DNA of 35,824 bases from Mycobacterium sp. (GTDB lineage Bacteria; Actinomycetota; Actinomycetes; Mycobacteriales; Mycobacteriaceae): assembly GCA_025965975.1 (NCBI GenBank), contig JAOPVX010000108.1:1-35824 (forward strand), in the 5' to 3' direction. The first letter of the stretch is position 1, and every line of letters begins with the position of its first letter. Under the pieces are notes generated by a model that worked only from the letters and a program-made list of their open reading frames with translations, was not told the DNA's origin and made no database searches. Made by a program: the position numbers and the translations under genes. Below are positions 14,322-23,683 of the stretch, in pieces.

Positions 14322-15469
14322 CCGAAACAGCCCCTCTGCGGATCGGTCCGATCGAGCTGCGGAGCCCCGTCGTGCTGGCCCCGATGGCCGGTGTGACGAA
14401 CGTCGCATTCCGCACGCTGTGCCGTGAACTCGAGCTGGCGAGGGCCGGGACGGTCAGCGGGCTCTACGTGTGCGAGATGGTGACCGCGCGTGCGCTCGTC
14501 GAGCGCCATCCGGTCACCATGCACATGACGACGTTCGCGCCGGACGAGTCGCCGCGCTCGCTGCAGCTATACACCGTCGACCCGGACACCACCTTCGCCG
14601 CGGCGAAAATGATCGCCGACAACGGTTTGGCCGACCACATCGATATGAACTTCGGCTGCCCGGTGCCCAAGGTCACACGCCGCGGGGGCGGTGCAGCGCT
14701 GCCGTTCAAGCGGCGGCTGTTCGGCCAGATCGTCGGTGCGGCGGTGCGCGCCACCGAGGGCACCGGCATACCCGTGACCGTGAAGTTTCGCATTGGCATC
14801 GACGATGCCCATCACACCCACCTGGACGCGGGCCGAATCGCCGCCGAGGAAGGCGCGGCCGCCGTGGCGCTGCATGCCCGCACCGCGGCGCAGCGGTACT
14901 CGGGAACCGCCGACTGGGAACAGATTGCCCTGCTCAAGCGGCACGTCACGACGGTCCCGGTGCTGGGCAACGGCGACATCTTCGACGCCGACGACGCGCT
15001 GGCGATGATGGCCGCCACCGGGTGCGACGGTGTCGTCATCGGCCGCGGCTGCCTTGGGCGGCCGTGGTTGTTCGCCGAGCTGTCGGCCGTGTTCACCGGC
15101 ACGACGCCGGCGACGCCACCCACTCTCGGCGAGGTCGCGGCCATCATGCGGCGGCACGGCGAGCTGTTGGCCGCGCATTTCGGCGAGGACAAGGGCATGC
15201 GCGACATGCGCAAACACATCGCGTGGTACCTGCACGGCTTCCCCGCCGGCGCGGACCTGCGACGGGCATTAGCCCTGGTCAAGACGCTGGACGAGCTGGA
15301 CGCGCTACTCGATCAGCTCGACCCGCAGGTACCGTTCCCGCAGGTCGCTACGGGTCCGCGGGGCCGACAGGGGTCGCCGGCGTCGGTGGCCCTGCCAGCG
15401 GGCTGGCTGGCCGATCCCGACGACTGCACAGTGCCCGCCGGGGCGGACGTTATGCACTCCGGAGGCTAA
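14318..15469 (+). CDS. dus: tRNA-dihydrouridine synthase (DusB-like)
   Basis: This flavoenzyme reduces uridine to dihydrouridine in tRNA D-loops. The TIM barrel shows VLAPMAGVTNVAFRTL, the MNFGCPVPKVTRRGGGAAL motif with catalytic Cys at about residue 114, KFRIGIDDAHHTH, and the FMN-phosphate site GNGDIFDADDA ... GCDGVVIGRGCLGRPW. Rv0823c-like proteins begin before the first good in-frame start (GTG 14372). The only way to restore that region (TETAPLRIGPIEL) is CTG 14318, which overlaps the desA1 TGA as CTGA. I therefore set the start at CTG, about 383 residues, close to the 389 I recall for Rv0823c. If CTG is not used, the protein loses a conserved beta strand. Confidence 0.9.
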   Translation: MTETAPLRIGPIELRSPVVLAPMAGVTNVAFRTLCRELELARAGTVSGLYVCEMVTARALVERHPVTMHMTTFAPDESPRSLQLYTVDPDTTFAAAKMIADNGLADHIDMNFGCPVPKVTRRGGGAALPFKRRLFGQIVGAAVRATEGTGIPVTVKFRIGIDDAHHTHLDAGRIAAEEGAAAVALHARTAAQRYSGTADWEQIALLKRHVTTVPVLGNGDIFDADDALAMMAATGCDGVVIGRGCLGRPWLFAELSAVFTGTTPATPPTLGEVAAIMRRHGELLAAHFGEDKGMRDMRKHIAWYLHGFPAGADLRRALALVKTLDELDALLDQLDPQVPFPQVATGPRGRQGSPASVALPAGWLADPDDCTVPAGADVMHSGG

Positions 15470-15486
15470 ACCGAGACGTTCTCGGT
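15470..15486 (+). terminator. Hairpin after dus
   Basis: ACCGAGA-CGT-TCTCGGT is a perfect 7-bp stem with a 3-nt loop that starts right after the dus stop. There is no U-tract, but U-less terminators are usual in mycobacteria. It would separate desA1-dus from the LCP gene. The rest of the gap to 15666 carries that gene's promoter region, without a clear -10/-35 pair. Confidence 0.5.
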
Positions 15487-15666
15487 ACCGTCAGTGGGCT
15501 GGCCGTCTCTCAGGATGTCTCAGTACGATATGAGTCTCGTTGTATCTGGCTCCAATGGCGGAGCCCGCAGGGTGCTGCTACACGACCTAGAGGCAGCCAA
15601 AGACACTGCATAAGCCCATGCGCACCGACGCGCACGATGCCTTAAGAGTCGGAGGCCGGTAGGAAC

Positions 15667-17757
15667 ATGAGTGACGGCGACAACGCCACTCCTGGCCTGC
15701 CCAGCCGGCCTGGACCACCGGACGCTGGCGGCGACAATGCCTGGCTTACCCGAAGTCCACGGCCATCGCCAGGCGCCGCGCCGTGGGAGCGCAGCGGCAG
15801 TTCGGAATCCGAGGACTCGGAATCCGAGGACATAGAGAAGGCCGGACAGACCGGCAACCACTCCGACGGTGTCACGGTCGCCGACCTGATCGCCAAGGTG
15901 CACGGCGACTCGAGTGTTCCCGAGGAACTGAGGCGCACCCGCCCCGAACCCGAGGTCGAGCCACCGGCATCGCCCACCGAGGTCTTCGCCGCGGTCAGCG
16001 AGCCGCCGCCGCGCTACTCGCGGGCGCTCGTTCCGGATAGCGTCGACACCGAGGTTATCCCGATCGCGTCCGTGCAGCCGTCCGACCTTCCCGACCTGGC
16101 GTCGGTCCACCGGCCCGGCCGGGTTCTGCCATCCCGCGTCGGAACGGGTGGCCGCACGGACAAACCCAAGCCGCGCCGCCGCCGGGGCAAAACGATGGTG
16201 GCCGGCCGCGTGGCCGCCGCCCTGATCGCCGTGCTGGCGCTGGCCATGACCGGTGCGGCCTGGCAGTGGCAATCGTCGAAGAACAACATGCTCAACAAGG
16301 TTTCCGCGCTTGACCCGAATTCGCGCGACATCGTTGATCCGACTGCACAGTTCGGTGATGAGAACTTCTTGATCGTCGGCGTGGACAGCCGATTCGGCGC
16401 GAACAGCGACATGGGCGTCGGCACCACCGCGGATGCCGGCGGATCCAGGTCGGACACCGTCATGCTGGTGAACATCCCGGCCAGCCGCAAACGCGTTGTC
16501 GCCGTGTCATTCCCGCGTGACCTGGCGATCACACCGATACAGTGCGAAGCGTGGAACGCGGAGACCGGTAAATACGGTGCGCTGTATGACGACCAAACGA
16601 AAAGCTATGGGCCCGAAAAGGTCTACACCGCGACCAAGCTCAACTCCGCATACGCCGTCGGCGGTCCCAAGTGCCTGGTGAAGGTGATCCAGAAACTGTC
16701 CGGCTTGTCCGTAAACCGTTTCATGGCAGTTGATTTCGCCGGATTCGCGAAGATGGTGGACGCCGTCGGCGGTGTCGAGGTGTGCAGCACGACACCTCTG
16801 GAGGACTACGAGCTCGGCACCGTGCTGGCCAACGCCGGCCGTCAGGTCATCGACGGGCACACCGCGTTGCAGTATGTGCGCGCCCGCCAGGTGACCACCG
16901 AGAGCAACGGCGACTATGGCCGCATCAAGCGCCAGCAGCTGTTCTTGTCGTCGCTGCTGCGCTCGCTGATCTCCAAGGAAGTGTTCTTCTCGCTGTCCAA
17001 GCTCAACAACGTCGTCAATATGTTCATCGACGACAGCTACGTCGACAACATCCAGACCAGGGACCTCGTCGACCTCGGCCAGTCCCTCCAGGGCGTGAAC
17101 GCGGGCCGGATCACTTTCGTCACCGTGCCCACCACTGGTCAGACCGATTCCGACGGGAACGAGCCGCCGCGCACCGACGACATGCACTCGCTGTTCGAGG
17201 CGATCATCAACGACGACCCGCTGCCCGAGGAAAAGAACCCGGACAACACCCCGGTGCCAGGCACCCCCGAGTCGACGGCGAGGGCGACGCCGGACTCGGC
17301 GAGCCATGTGCCCAGTCCGGCCGCGGCGCCCAATGCCGAGCTGGTGGACGCGGTCACCACCAATCCGCGGGACGTCACCGTGCGCGTCTCGAACTCGACC
17401 GGCGAGAACGGGCTGGCGGCCACCGCGGCCACCGAACTGCAGTCACACGGCTTCAACGTCACCTCTCCCGACGACTACCCAGGGCCACTGAACTCGACGA
17501 CGGTGTTCTTCTCGCCGGGCAACGAGCAGGCCGCGGCGACGGTCGCCTCGTCGTTCACCAACCCCACCATCGAACGGGTCACCGGCATGGGCGATGTGGT
17601 GCAGGTTGTCCTTGGAAGCGACTTCTACGCGGTGGCACCCCCGTCGCCCAGCGGCTCCCCCGTGCAGGTACACGTCGTCCACAGCAGCAGCAGCACACCG
17701 ACGCAATTGCCGGAGGATCTGACCGTCACCAACGCCGCCGATACCACCTGCAAATAG
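15667..17757 (+). CDS. LytR-CpsA-Psr (LCP) family cell-wall ligase, Rv0822c-like
   Basis: The 696-residue protein has a long, Pro/Glu-rich cytoplasmic N-terminus (1-176), one transmembrane helix (about 178-200, GRVAAALIAVLALAMTGAAW), an LCP domain (about 231-420) with ENFLIVGVDSR, SDTVMLVNIPASRKRVVAVS, FPRDL, KLNSAY, VDFAGFAKMVDAVGGVEVC and YVRARQ, and a C-terminal LytR_C domain (about 568-660, RDVTVRVSNSTGENGLA). LCP enzymes transfer glycopolymers to peptidoglycan; in mycobacteria they attach arabinogalactan. The key Arg and Asp motifs are present. The acidic, low-complexity N-terminus (SESEDSESEDIE) is a likely phosphorylation region. It corresponds to Rv0822c in order. Confidence 0.93.
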   Translation: MSDGDNATPGLPSRPGPPDAGGDNAWLTRSPRPSPGAAPWERSGSSESEDSESEDIEKAGQTGNHSDGVTVADLIAKVHGDSSVPEELRRTRPEPEVEPPASPTEVFAAVSEPPPRYSRALVPDSVDTEVIPIASVQPSDLPDLASVHRPGRVLPSRVGTGGRTDKPKPRRRRGKTMVAGRVAAALIAVLALAMTGAAWQWQSSKNNMLNKVSALDPNSRDIVDPTAQFGDENFLIVGVDSRFGANSDMGVGTTADAGGSRSDTVMLVNIPASRKRVVAVSFPRDLAITPIQCEAWNAETGKYGALYDDQTKSYGPEKVYTATKLNSAYAVGGPKCLVKVIQKLSGLSVNRFMAVDFAGFAKMVDAVGGVEVCSTTPLEDYELGTVLANAGRQVIDGHTALQYVRARQVTTESNGDYGRIKRQQLFLSSLLRSLISKEVFFSLSKLNNVVNMFIDDSYVDNIQTRDLVDLGQSLQGVNAGRITFVTVPTTGQTDSDGNEPPRTDDMHSLFEAIINDDPLPEEKNPDNTPVPGTPESTARATPDSASHVPSPAAAPNAELVDAVTTNPRDVTVRVSNSTGENGLAATAATELQSHGFNVTSPDDYPGPLNSTTVFFSPGNEQAAATVASSFTNPTIERVTGMGDVVQVVLGSDFYAVAPPSPSGSPVQVHVVHSSSSTPTQLPEDLTVTNAADTTCK

Positions 17758-17798
17758 CAGTACCCGGCGTCATCGGTGAGAACATTTGGGCAGGCGGC

Positions 17799-17820
17799 AT
17801 TCACCTTTCGTTCACCGCGA
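17799..17820 (+). promoter_or_regulatory. PHO box upstream of phoU
   Basis: ATTCACCTTTC and GTTCACCGCGA are two adjacent 11-bp direct repeats sharing TTCACC, 41 bp before phoU. This is the form of actinobacterial phosphate boxes (GTTCACC-N4 repeats) bound by PhoP in Streptomyces; RegX3 is the mycobacterial counterpart. A matching pair precedes pstS at 24900-24921. Confidence 0.7.
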
Positions 17821-17861
17821 GCGTCGTGACGTTTCGACGAGACACCCCGTAGGCTTGGCAC

Positions 17862-18530
17862 ATGCGAACCGCGTACCACGAGCAACTGGATGCCCTGACC
17901 ACACAGCTCGGTGAGATGTGCGGCCTGGCGGGCGTTGCGATGGAACGTGCCACCCAGGCCCTGCTGCAGGCCGATCTTGTGCTGGCCGAGCAGGTCATCA
18001 CCGACCACGAGCAGATCGCCGCGATGAGCGCCAAGGCCGAAGAGAGCGCCTTTGTCCTGCTGGCGTTGCAGGCGCCGGTGGCCGGCGATCTGCGGGCGAT
18101 CGTCAGCTCGATTCAGATCGTCGCCGACGTCGACCGGATGGGTGCTTTGGCGCTGCACGTCGCCAAGATCTCCCGGCGCCGCCACCCGCAGCACGCGCTG
18201 CCCGAGGAAGTCAACGGTTACTTCGCCGAAATGGGCCGAGTAGCAGTCGAATTGGGTAACAGTGCCCAGGAGGTGCTGGTCACCCGTGATCCGGAGAAGG
18301 CAGCGCGGATAAGCGAAGAAGACGACGCGATGGACGACCTGCACCGGCATCTGTTCACGGTGCTGATGGACCGGGAGTGGAAGCACGGGGTCGCCGCGGC
18401 CGTTGACGTAACTCTGCTTGGCCGCTTCTACGAGCGGTTCGCCGACCATGCGGTCGAGGTGGCCCGGCGGGTGATTTTCCAGGTCACCGGCAAGTATCCC
18501 GACGAGGAAGTGATCCCCGCCCCGCGCTGA
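17862..18530 (+). CDS. phoU: Phosphate-signalling protein PhoU (PhoY2-like)
   Basis: This 222-residue, all-helical protein is made of two PhoU repeats. Metal-binding acidic motifs are visible: [16 protein letters not shown] in repeat 1 and [18 protein letters not shown] in repeat 2. PhoU links the Pst transporter to the SenX3-RegX3 system and keeps it off when phosphate is plentiful; M. tuberculosis PhoY2 (Rv0821c) also affects persistence. It sits with the pst operon, separated by three other genes, and has its own PHO box. Confidence 0.95.
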   Translation: MRTAYHEQLDALTTQLGEMCGLAGVAMERATQALLQADLVLAEQVITDHEQIAAMSAKAEESAFVLLALQAPVAGDLRAIVSSIQIVADVDRMGALALHVAKISRRRHPQHALPEEVNGYFAEMGRVAVELGNSAQEVLVTRDPEKAARISEEDDAMDDLHRHLFTVLMDREWKHGVAAAVDVTLLGRFYERFADHAVEVARRVIFQVTGKYPDEEVIPAPR

Positions 18531-18542
18531 GCCGGCCTGCGG

Positions 18543-19469
18543 TCACGGCCGCAGAACGATCTTTCCCCTGGTGTGCCGCTGCTCCAGCGTACGGAACGCC
18601 TCTTGTACCTGATCAAGCCGGTACACCTCGGCTACCGGCGCGTCGAGTTCACCGGCGGCGATCAAATCTGCCAGCTGCGCCAGCACGGTGGCGTCGGCGG
18701 CTTCGGCGTTTCCCTCCACCTTCACCCCGAACCGCTCGACTGCCGGGAAGTCAATGATGGTGTCCACCCGCTGCGGGTCGACGCCCAGCTCCGTCACCGC
18801 CAAATCCACGTAGCCGCCGCCGAAGAAGTCCAGAAACGCGTCGATGCGCCCGTCGGGCGCCGCGACTCGTAGCCGGTTCGCCAGGCCGTCACCGTAATTG
18901 ACCGCGACAACACCGTGCGCGGCCAGCCAGTCGTCGTTCGATGGTCCGGCGATGCCCAGCACGGAGGCGCCGGCACGCTTGGCCAATTGAACGGCAATGG
19001 TGCCGACCCCGCCGGCCGCGCCCGCGATGGCAACCGTGTCGCCCGGCTTCAACGCGACCGAGCGAACCGCGGCGAACGCAGTAGTGCCCGCGACGTACAA
19101 CGCGCCCGCGACCTCCCACGGCACCGCAGCCGGTTTGGCGGTCAGCTGTCCCGCAGGCACGACGACGAGTTGCGCCTGGCTGGACCGGTTGTCCGTGAAG
19201 CCGAGCACCTCGTCCCCGACTGCGAAGGTATCGACGCCCTCGCCGACTTCGGCGACCACGCCGGCCAGGTCACTGCCCTGACCAGACGGGAAGGTGGCCG
19301 GCCAGCGGTCGTGCAAGAAGCCTTGCCGGATCATCGCCTCACCGGGGTTGATGCCCGCCGCCTTGACCTCGACCAGCACCTCGCCGTCGCCAGGAGTCGG
19401 ACGCGGAACCTCGCGGACCCCGAGCACGTCGATGCCGCCGTAGGAGTCGAACTGCACAGCCTTGCTCAT
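18543..19469 (-). CDS. Zinc-independent NADP-dependent oxidoreductase (quinone reductase type)
   Basis: This 308-residue MDR-family enzyme has a GroES-like N-terminal domain (EVLVEVKAAGINPGEAMIRQ, GQGSDLAGVVAEVGEGV) and a Rossmann domain with the nucleotide motif AGAAGGVGTIAVQLAK. The structural and catalytic zinc ligands of alcohol dehydrogenases are absent, so a quinone or enoyl reductase activity using NADPH is likely. It is convergent with phoU (12-bp gap) and downstream of the broken MarR gene on the same strand. That regulator may once have controlled it. Confidence 0.9.
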   Translation of the reverse strand: MSKAVQFDSYGGIDVLGVREVPRPTPGDGEVLVEVKAAGINPGEAMIRQGFLHDRWPATFPSGQGSDLAGVVAEVGEGVDTFAVGDEVLGFTDNRSSQAQLVVVPAGQLTAKPAAVPWEVAGALYVAGTTAFAAVRSVALKPGDTVAIAGAAGGVGTIAVQLAKRAGASVLGIAGPSNDDWLAAHGVVAVNYGDGLANRLRVAAPDGRIDAFLDFFGGGYVDLAVTELGVDPQRVDTIIDFPAVERFGVKVEGNAEAADATVLAQLADLIAAGELDAPVAEVYRLDQVQEAFRTLEQRHTRGKIVLRP

Positions 19470-19497
19470 GGCGACTATGACCGCGACAAGCGGCGAG

Positions 19498-20006
19498 TTA
19501 TTCCGGTCGTGGCACGATCCGCACTCCGACTTTCTCGGCGGACAAGAAGTCGCGGAGCATGTTGGTCAGCACGGACAACTCGGCGTTGTGGTAGCGCGAC
19601 AGGAATTCGACGACCCCCCGCTTCATCTCGTCGTGCATGCGTTGGTGGACGTCGGCGACAAGCTTTCCGTCGGCCGTGAGGCTCAGGGTGACCTCCTTCC
19701 GGTTAGCCGGTATCGGGGTGCGGTCGACGAGTCCGGCCTCGACCAAGCGCTGAACGTGTTTGGACACCGTGCCTTTGAGTTGATCGGCGCGCGCGGCCAG
19801 GCCGACGACGCTGACCGGGCCTTCGCGATGTGGGCGAGCAGGTGCATGCTCAGCGTCGGCAACCGACGCGCGATGGCCTCGAGCCGGTTCGGGCAGTGCG
19901 CGGCCATGTAGTCGCGCTCCGGGTCGCCCTTCTCGGCGTCGAACTTGTCTCCGACCGCGCCGATCAGGCCGTTGATCTCGTCGACGAGATCCGACTTGGT
20001 TTTCAC
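19498..20006 (-). pseudogene. MarR-family regulator with a single-base frameshift
   Basis: From GTG 20006 the frame encodes a MarR-like N-terminus (KTKSDLVDEINGLIGAVGDK ... LPTLSMHLLAHIA). It is then out of frame from about 19822. The expected helix-turn-helix, PVSVVGLAARADQLKGTVSK, and the wing and dimerisation helix continue in another frame to the stop at 19498. One missing base in the GGGCC run near 19816-19822 explains the break. Without correction the product lacks its DNA-binding core. It may be a real null allele or a read error. It is divergent from another broken gene at 20087. Confidence 0.7.
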
Positions 20007-20086
20007 GGAAACTATCTTCCCGTCGGCCCGGCAGCAGTCATATAGCTTCTCTAGAAACCATCGCTGAGGAAGCTTCAGGAGTCCCG

Positions 20087-20885
20087 ATGAAGGCAGCCGT
20101 CGTCGACGCCTTGGGCCGCGCGCCGGTGCCGTTGTGGTCACGGTGGAAGCCTGCGCGCTGACAAACTTGACCCGCGGCCTGGTGTCGGGAAACCACTACG
20201 CCAGCAGGGAGATTCAGCTACCGGCGGTCGCCGGTGTCGAGGAGGTTGGACGGCTGGCCGACGTTTCGGCCTGGATGTCGCTGGACTATGCCGCCGCAGC
20301 CAGACCGGGGGCACATGTGCTCGTGCTCGGCGCGACCGGCGTGACCGGATCGGTGGCGGTGCAGTTGGCGAAGTCGGTGTTCGGCGCGCAGCGCGTGGTC
20401 GCGGCGGGCCGAAACGTCGAGTGGCTGCAGTGGTTACGCGCCGTCGGCGCCGATGTCATCGCACCCGGCGAGGACGACCTGGGCGCCCGGGTCGCCGCCG
20501 CGCATGCCGAGCAGTCGTTCGACGCCGTCCTCGACTACCTGTGGGGTGAGCCAGCCGAGAAGGTGCTGACCGCTTTGGCGTCAGCCAACTGGTGGCGAAG
20601 TTCCACGCCACGCGGTTCGTGCAGATCGGGGCGATGGCAGGCCCGACGATGAATGTGCCCGCGGGCGTCCTGCGCAGCGCGGGCATCACGCTGTCCGGGA
20701 TGGGCATGGGCAGTGTGCCGTTTGAGGTGCTGATCGGTGCCCGCAATGAGGGTCTGCCCCGGCTCCTCGCGATGGTCGCGGCCGGGGAACTGCAGATCGA
20801 GACCAAGCAACGCCCGCTCGCCGACGTGGCCGACGCGTGGTCCAGTCCGGAACCGTCGGGAACCCGGGTGGCGTTGACGCCGTAG
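20087..20885 (+). pseudogene. Degraded MDR-family oxidoreductase
   Basis: ATG 20087, with AGGAG upstream, starts MKAAVVDALGRAPV, the normal beginning of this family, but then runs out of frame. The continuation (VVVTVEACALTNLTRGLV) is in a second frame after a small deletion. A larger internal deletion joins GVEEVGRLADV to SAWMSLDYAAAA. A third shift near 20590 leads to KFHATRFVQIGAMAGPTMNV and the natural end at 20885. The NADPH motif LGATGVTGSVAVQLAKSV survives. Several independent lesions make this a genuine pseudogene rather than a sequencing error. Confidence 0.85.
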
Positions 20886-20891
20886 GCAGGC

Positions 20892-21668
20892 CTACCCGAA
20901 GCGGCCGGAGATGTAGTCCTCCGTTGCCTTTTCGTCCGGGTTGGAGAAGATCTTCTCGGTGTCGTCGATCTCGATCAACCGGCCCGGTTTGCCCGTTGCT
21001 TCAAGATTGAAGAACGCGGTCTGGTCACTGACCCGCGCGGCCTGCTGCATGTTGTGCGTGACGATCACGATCGTGAAGTCCTGCTTCAGCTCCGCGATCA
21101 GGTCCTCGATTGCCAGCGTGGAGATCGGGTCAAGCGCCGAACACGGCTCGTCCATCAACAGCACGTCGGGCTGCACGGCGATGGCACGGGCGATGCACAG
21201 CCGCTGCTGCTGACCGCCCGACAACCCGCCGCCGGGCTTTTCCAGCCGGTCCTTGACCTCGGTCCACAGGTTGGCACCCTTGAGCGACCGTTCGGCGACC
21301 TCGTCGAGCGTCTTCTTGCTACGCACGCCCTGCAGCTTGAGCCCGGCCACCACGTTGTCACGAATCGACATGGTGGGGAATGGGTTTGGCCGCTGGAACA
21401 CCATGCCGATGGTCTTGCGGACACCGACCGGGTCCACCCCGGCGCCGTAGATGTCCTCGCCGTCGAGCAGCACCGACCCCTCGACGCGGGCGCCGGGGAT
21501 CACCTCGTGCATGCGGTTCAGCGTCCGCAGCACCGTCGACTTGCCGCAGCCGGACGGCCCGATGAATGCCGTCACACTGCGAGGCTGAACGGACAGCGCC
21601 ACATCGGCCACGGCGTGAAACGAGCCGTAGTAGATGTTGACGTCCTTGAGGTCCAACCGCTTTGCCAC
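20892..21668 (-). CDS. pstB: Phosphate ABC transporter ATP-binding protein
   Basis: This 258-residue ATPase drives high-affinity phosphate import by PstSCA. Walker [10 protein letters not shown] (37-45), signature LSGGQQQR (149-156), Walker B VLLMDEP (169-175) and the switch His in [11 protein letters not shown] are present. It is the last gene of the minus-strand operon, 9 bp after pstA. The M. tuberculosis orthologue is phoT (Rv0820), which stands there without pstS, pstC or pstA. Confidence 0.97.
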   Translation of the reverse strand: MAKRLDLKDVNIYYGSFHAVADVALSVQPRSVTAFIGPSGCGKSTVLRTLNRMHEVIPGARVEGSVLLDGEDIYGAGVDPVGVRKTIGMVFQRPNPFPTMSIRDNVVAGLKLQGVRSKKTLDEVAERSLKGANLWTEVKDRLEKPGGGLSGGQQQRLCIARAIAVQPDVLLMDEPCSALDPISTLAIEDLIAELKQDFTIVIVTHNMQQAARVSDQTAFFNLEATGKPGRLIEIDDTEKIFSNPDEKATEDYISGRFG

Positions 21669-21677
21669 TGCGAGCTC

Positions 21678-22592
21678 CTAAACCTTCTTGGGGGAAAAGA
21701 TCTTCGCGACGAACCGCGCCCCGATGTTGAGTATGGCGATCAGCATGATCAGGGTCAGCGCTGCACCCCACAGCCGGTCCGTTGGTACCGGGTTGGAGCC
21801 CGCACCCGCCGAGATCTGGTCGTACATCATGCCGGGCAGCGAGCCCATGAAACCGCCGAACATGTCGAAGTTCATCGCCTGCGCGTAGCCGACCAGGATC
21901 AACAGCGGCGCGGTCTCACCCATCACCCTGGCAAGCGCAAGCATGATCCCGGTCACGATGCCCGACAACGCCGTCGGGATGACGATGCGCATGATGGTCT
22001 TCCACTTCGGCACGCCCAGTGCATAACTGGCCTCGCGCAGGTCGATCGGGACGATCCGCAGCATCTCCTCGGTGGCTCGCACGATGACCGGGATCATCAG
22101 CAGCACCAGCGCCAGCGACACCGCAAAACCCGAACGCTGGAACCCGAGCGTGGCTACCCACAGGGCATAGATGAACAGCGCGGCAACGATCGACGGAACA
22201 CCCGTGAGGATGTCCACCATGAATGTGGTGAGCTTGCCAAGGCGCGTGCCTCCGCCGTACTCGACCAGATACACGGCGACCATCACACCGATCGGTATCG
22301 AGATCACCGCGCACACCACGCCCTGCAGCAGCGTGCCCACGACGGCGTGGTAGACGCCGCCCCCTGGCAGGAACGCCGTCATACCCGCCTGCGAGTTGGT
22401 GAACCATGTCGGCGACGTGATCGCCGCGAGTCCCTTGGTGATCACCGAATACAGCACCCACAGCAGGGGCACCAGCGCGACCAGCACCGACAACGTCACC
22501 AGCACCGTCGCGACGTTGTTGGTCAACTTGCGGCGCACGCTGACGCTCTGGAAGGTGGTGACCTTCACGGGGCGGTCCAGTGTCGAGGTCAT
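21678..22592 (-). CDS. pstA: Phosphate ABC transporter permease PstA
   Basis: The 304-residue inner-membrane permease has six or so hydrophobic helices (VATVLVTLSVLVALVPLLWV; VVCAVISIPIGVMVAVYLV; SLALVLLMIPVIV; LWGAALTLIMLIAIL) and the EAA loop EASYALGVPKWKTIMR that docks PstB. Two ATGs stand in tandem (22595 and 22592). GGGGAG is 7 nt before the second, so I chose that one. The start overlaps the pstC stop (TGATG). Confidence 0.96.
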   Translation of the reverse strand: MTSTLDRPVKVTTFQSVSVRRKLTNNVATVLVTLSVLVALVPLLWVLYSVITKGLAAITSPTWFTNSQAGMTAFLPGGGVYHAVVGTLLQGVVCAVISIPIGVMVAVYLVEYGGGTRLGKLTTFMVDILTGVPSIVAALFIYALWVATLGFQRSGFAVSLALVLLMIPVIVRATEEMLRIVPIDLREASYALGVPKWKTIMRIVIPTALSGIVTGIMLALARVMGETAPLLILVGYAQAMNFDMFGGFMGSLPGMMYDQISAGAGSNPVPTDRLWGAALTLIMLIAILNIGARFVAKIFSPKKV

Positions 22593-23635
22593 CATCGTGC
22601 TCCCCTGCCTGCTACCGCCGCGCGCGCCAGCGAGTTCACCACGAACGTCAAGATGAACAACACCAGACCGGCAGCGATGTACGCGCCGGCCTTGTACTGA
22701 TCGTTGAATTCGCTTGCAGTGGCGGCGATCTTGCTCGCAAAGGTGTAACCACCGTCGAACAGCGTCCAGCGGAACACCTTCTGCGTGCCACGCAGGATGA
22801 TCAACAGTGCGATCGTCTCGCCCAGCGCGCGGCCCAATCCGAGCATCGCCCCGCTGATGTAACCCGACAAACCGAACGGCAGCACGGTTGTCCGCACCAC
22901 TTCCCATCGGGTGGCACCCAGGGCCAGCGCCGCCTCGATCTGGCCGCGCGGCGTCTGCACGAACACCTCGCGGGTCACCGCGGTAATGATCGGAAGGATC
23001 ATCACGGCCAGCACAATCCCCGCGGTAAAAATTGTGCCACCGCCCGCCACCGATGCGTTGCCGGTCTTGAAGAGGAACAGCCAGTCGAGGTTCTTGTTGA
23101 GCCACAACGCGAACGGCTTGAGCACCGGCGCGAGCACATACAGTCCCCAGACGCCGTAGACGATCGACGGTACGGCGGCAAGCAGGTCGACCATGTAGGC
23201 CAGCGGGCCGGACACCCGCCGGGGTGAGTACTGCGTGAGGAAGATCGCGATGCCCAACGCCACCGGCATGGCGAGGAGCAACGCGAACACGGAGACGAAG
23301 ACGGTCACCTGGAGCAGGTCGAGGATGCCGAAGTGCATCGCCGACGTGTCTGTGGTGATCCAGTTTCCGCCGTAGGTGAAGAAGTTCTCCTTGTTGCGGG
23401 CCAGCGCGGGAATCGCGCGCCACAACAGGAACACCCCGATCGCCGCGATGATGACCACGACCAGGATGCCCGCGCCCTCCGCCAGGCCGCGGAAGATCTT
23501 GTCCCCCAGCCGGACCTTTGCCCCCTTGGAGGGGTTGGTGGAGATGGGTGTCGGCTCGGGAAAGGGTGAAGCGAGTACTTCACCCGATCCCGCGTCGGCT
23601 GGGTTAGGCGTTGTCACATCGAGCCTATCGGTCAT
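22592..23635 (-). CDS. pstC: Phosphate ABC transporter permease PstC
   Basis: This 347-residue permease pairs with PstA to form the phosphate channel. A cytoplasmic N-terminal tail (1-50) precedes six predicted helices ([53 protein letters not shown]), with the EAA motif [15 protein letters not shown] and [18 protein letters not shown]. It is translationally coupled to pstA and lies 48 bp after pstS. Confidence 0.96.
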   Translation of the reverse strand: MTDRLDVTTPNPADAGSGEVLASPFPEPTPISTNPSKGAKVRLGDKIFRGLAEGAGILVVVIIAAIGVFLLWRAIPALARNKENFFTYGGNWITTDTSAMHFGILDLLQVTVFVSVFALLLAMPVALGIAIFLTQYSPRRVSGPLAYMVDLLAAVPSIVYGVWGLYVLAPVLKPFALWLNKNLDWLFLFKTGNASVAGGGTIFTAGIVLAVMILPIITAVTREVFVQTPRGQIEAALALGATRWEVVRTTVLPFGLSGYISGAMLGLGRALGETIALLIILRGTQKVFRWTLFDGGYTFASKIAATASEFNDQYKAGAYIAAGLVLFILTFVVNSLARAAVAGRGAR

Positions 23636-23683
23636 CGGTCCCGGCTCCCATCCTCACCGCAATCGTGCTGGCGCGCTGGCCAA

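Noticed and set aside
21054-22700. 548-residue plus-strand frame opposite pstB and pstA
   Set aside because: It is rich in His, Arg, Gln and Asp, typical of an antisense shadow in GC-rich DNA. pstB and pstA are unmistakable on the other strand.
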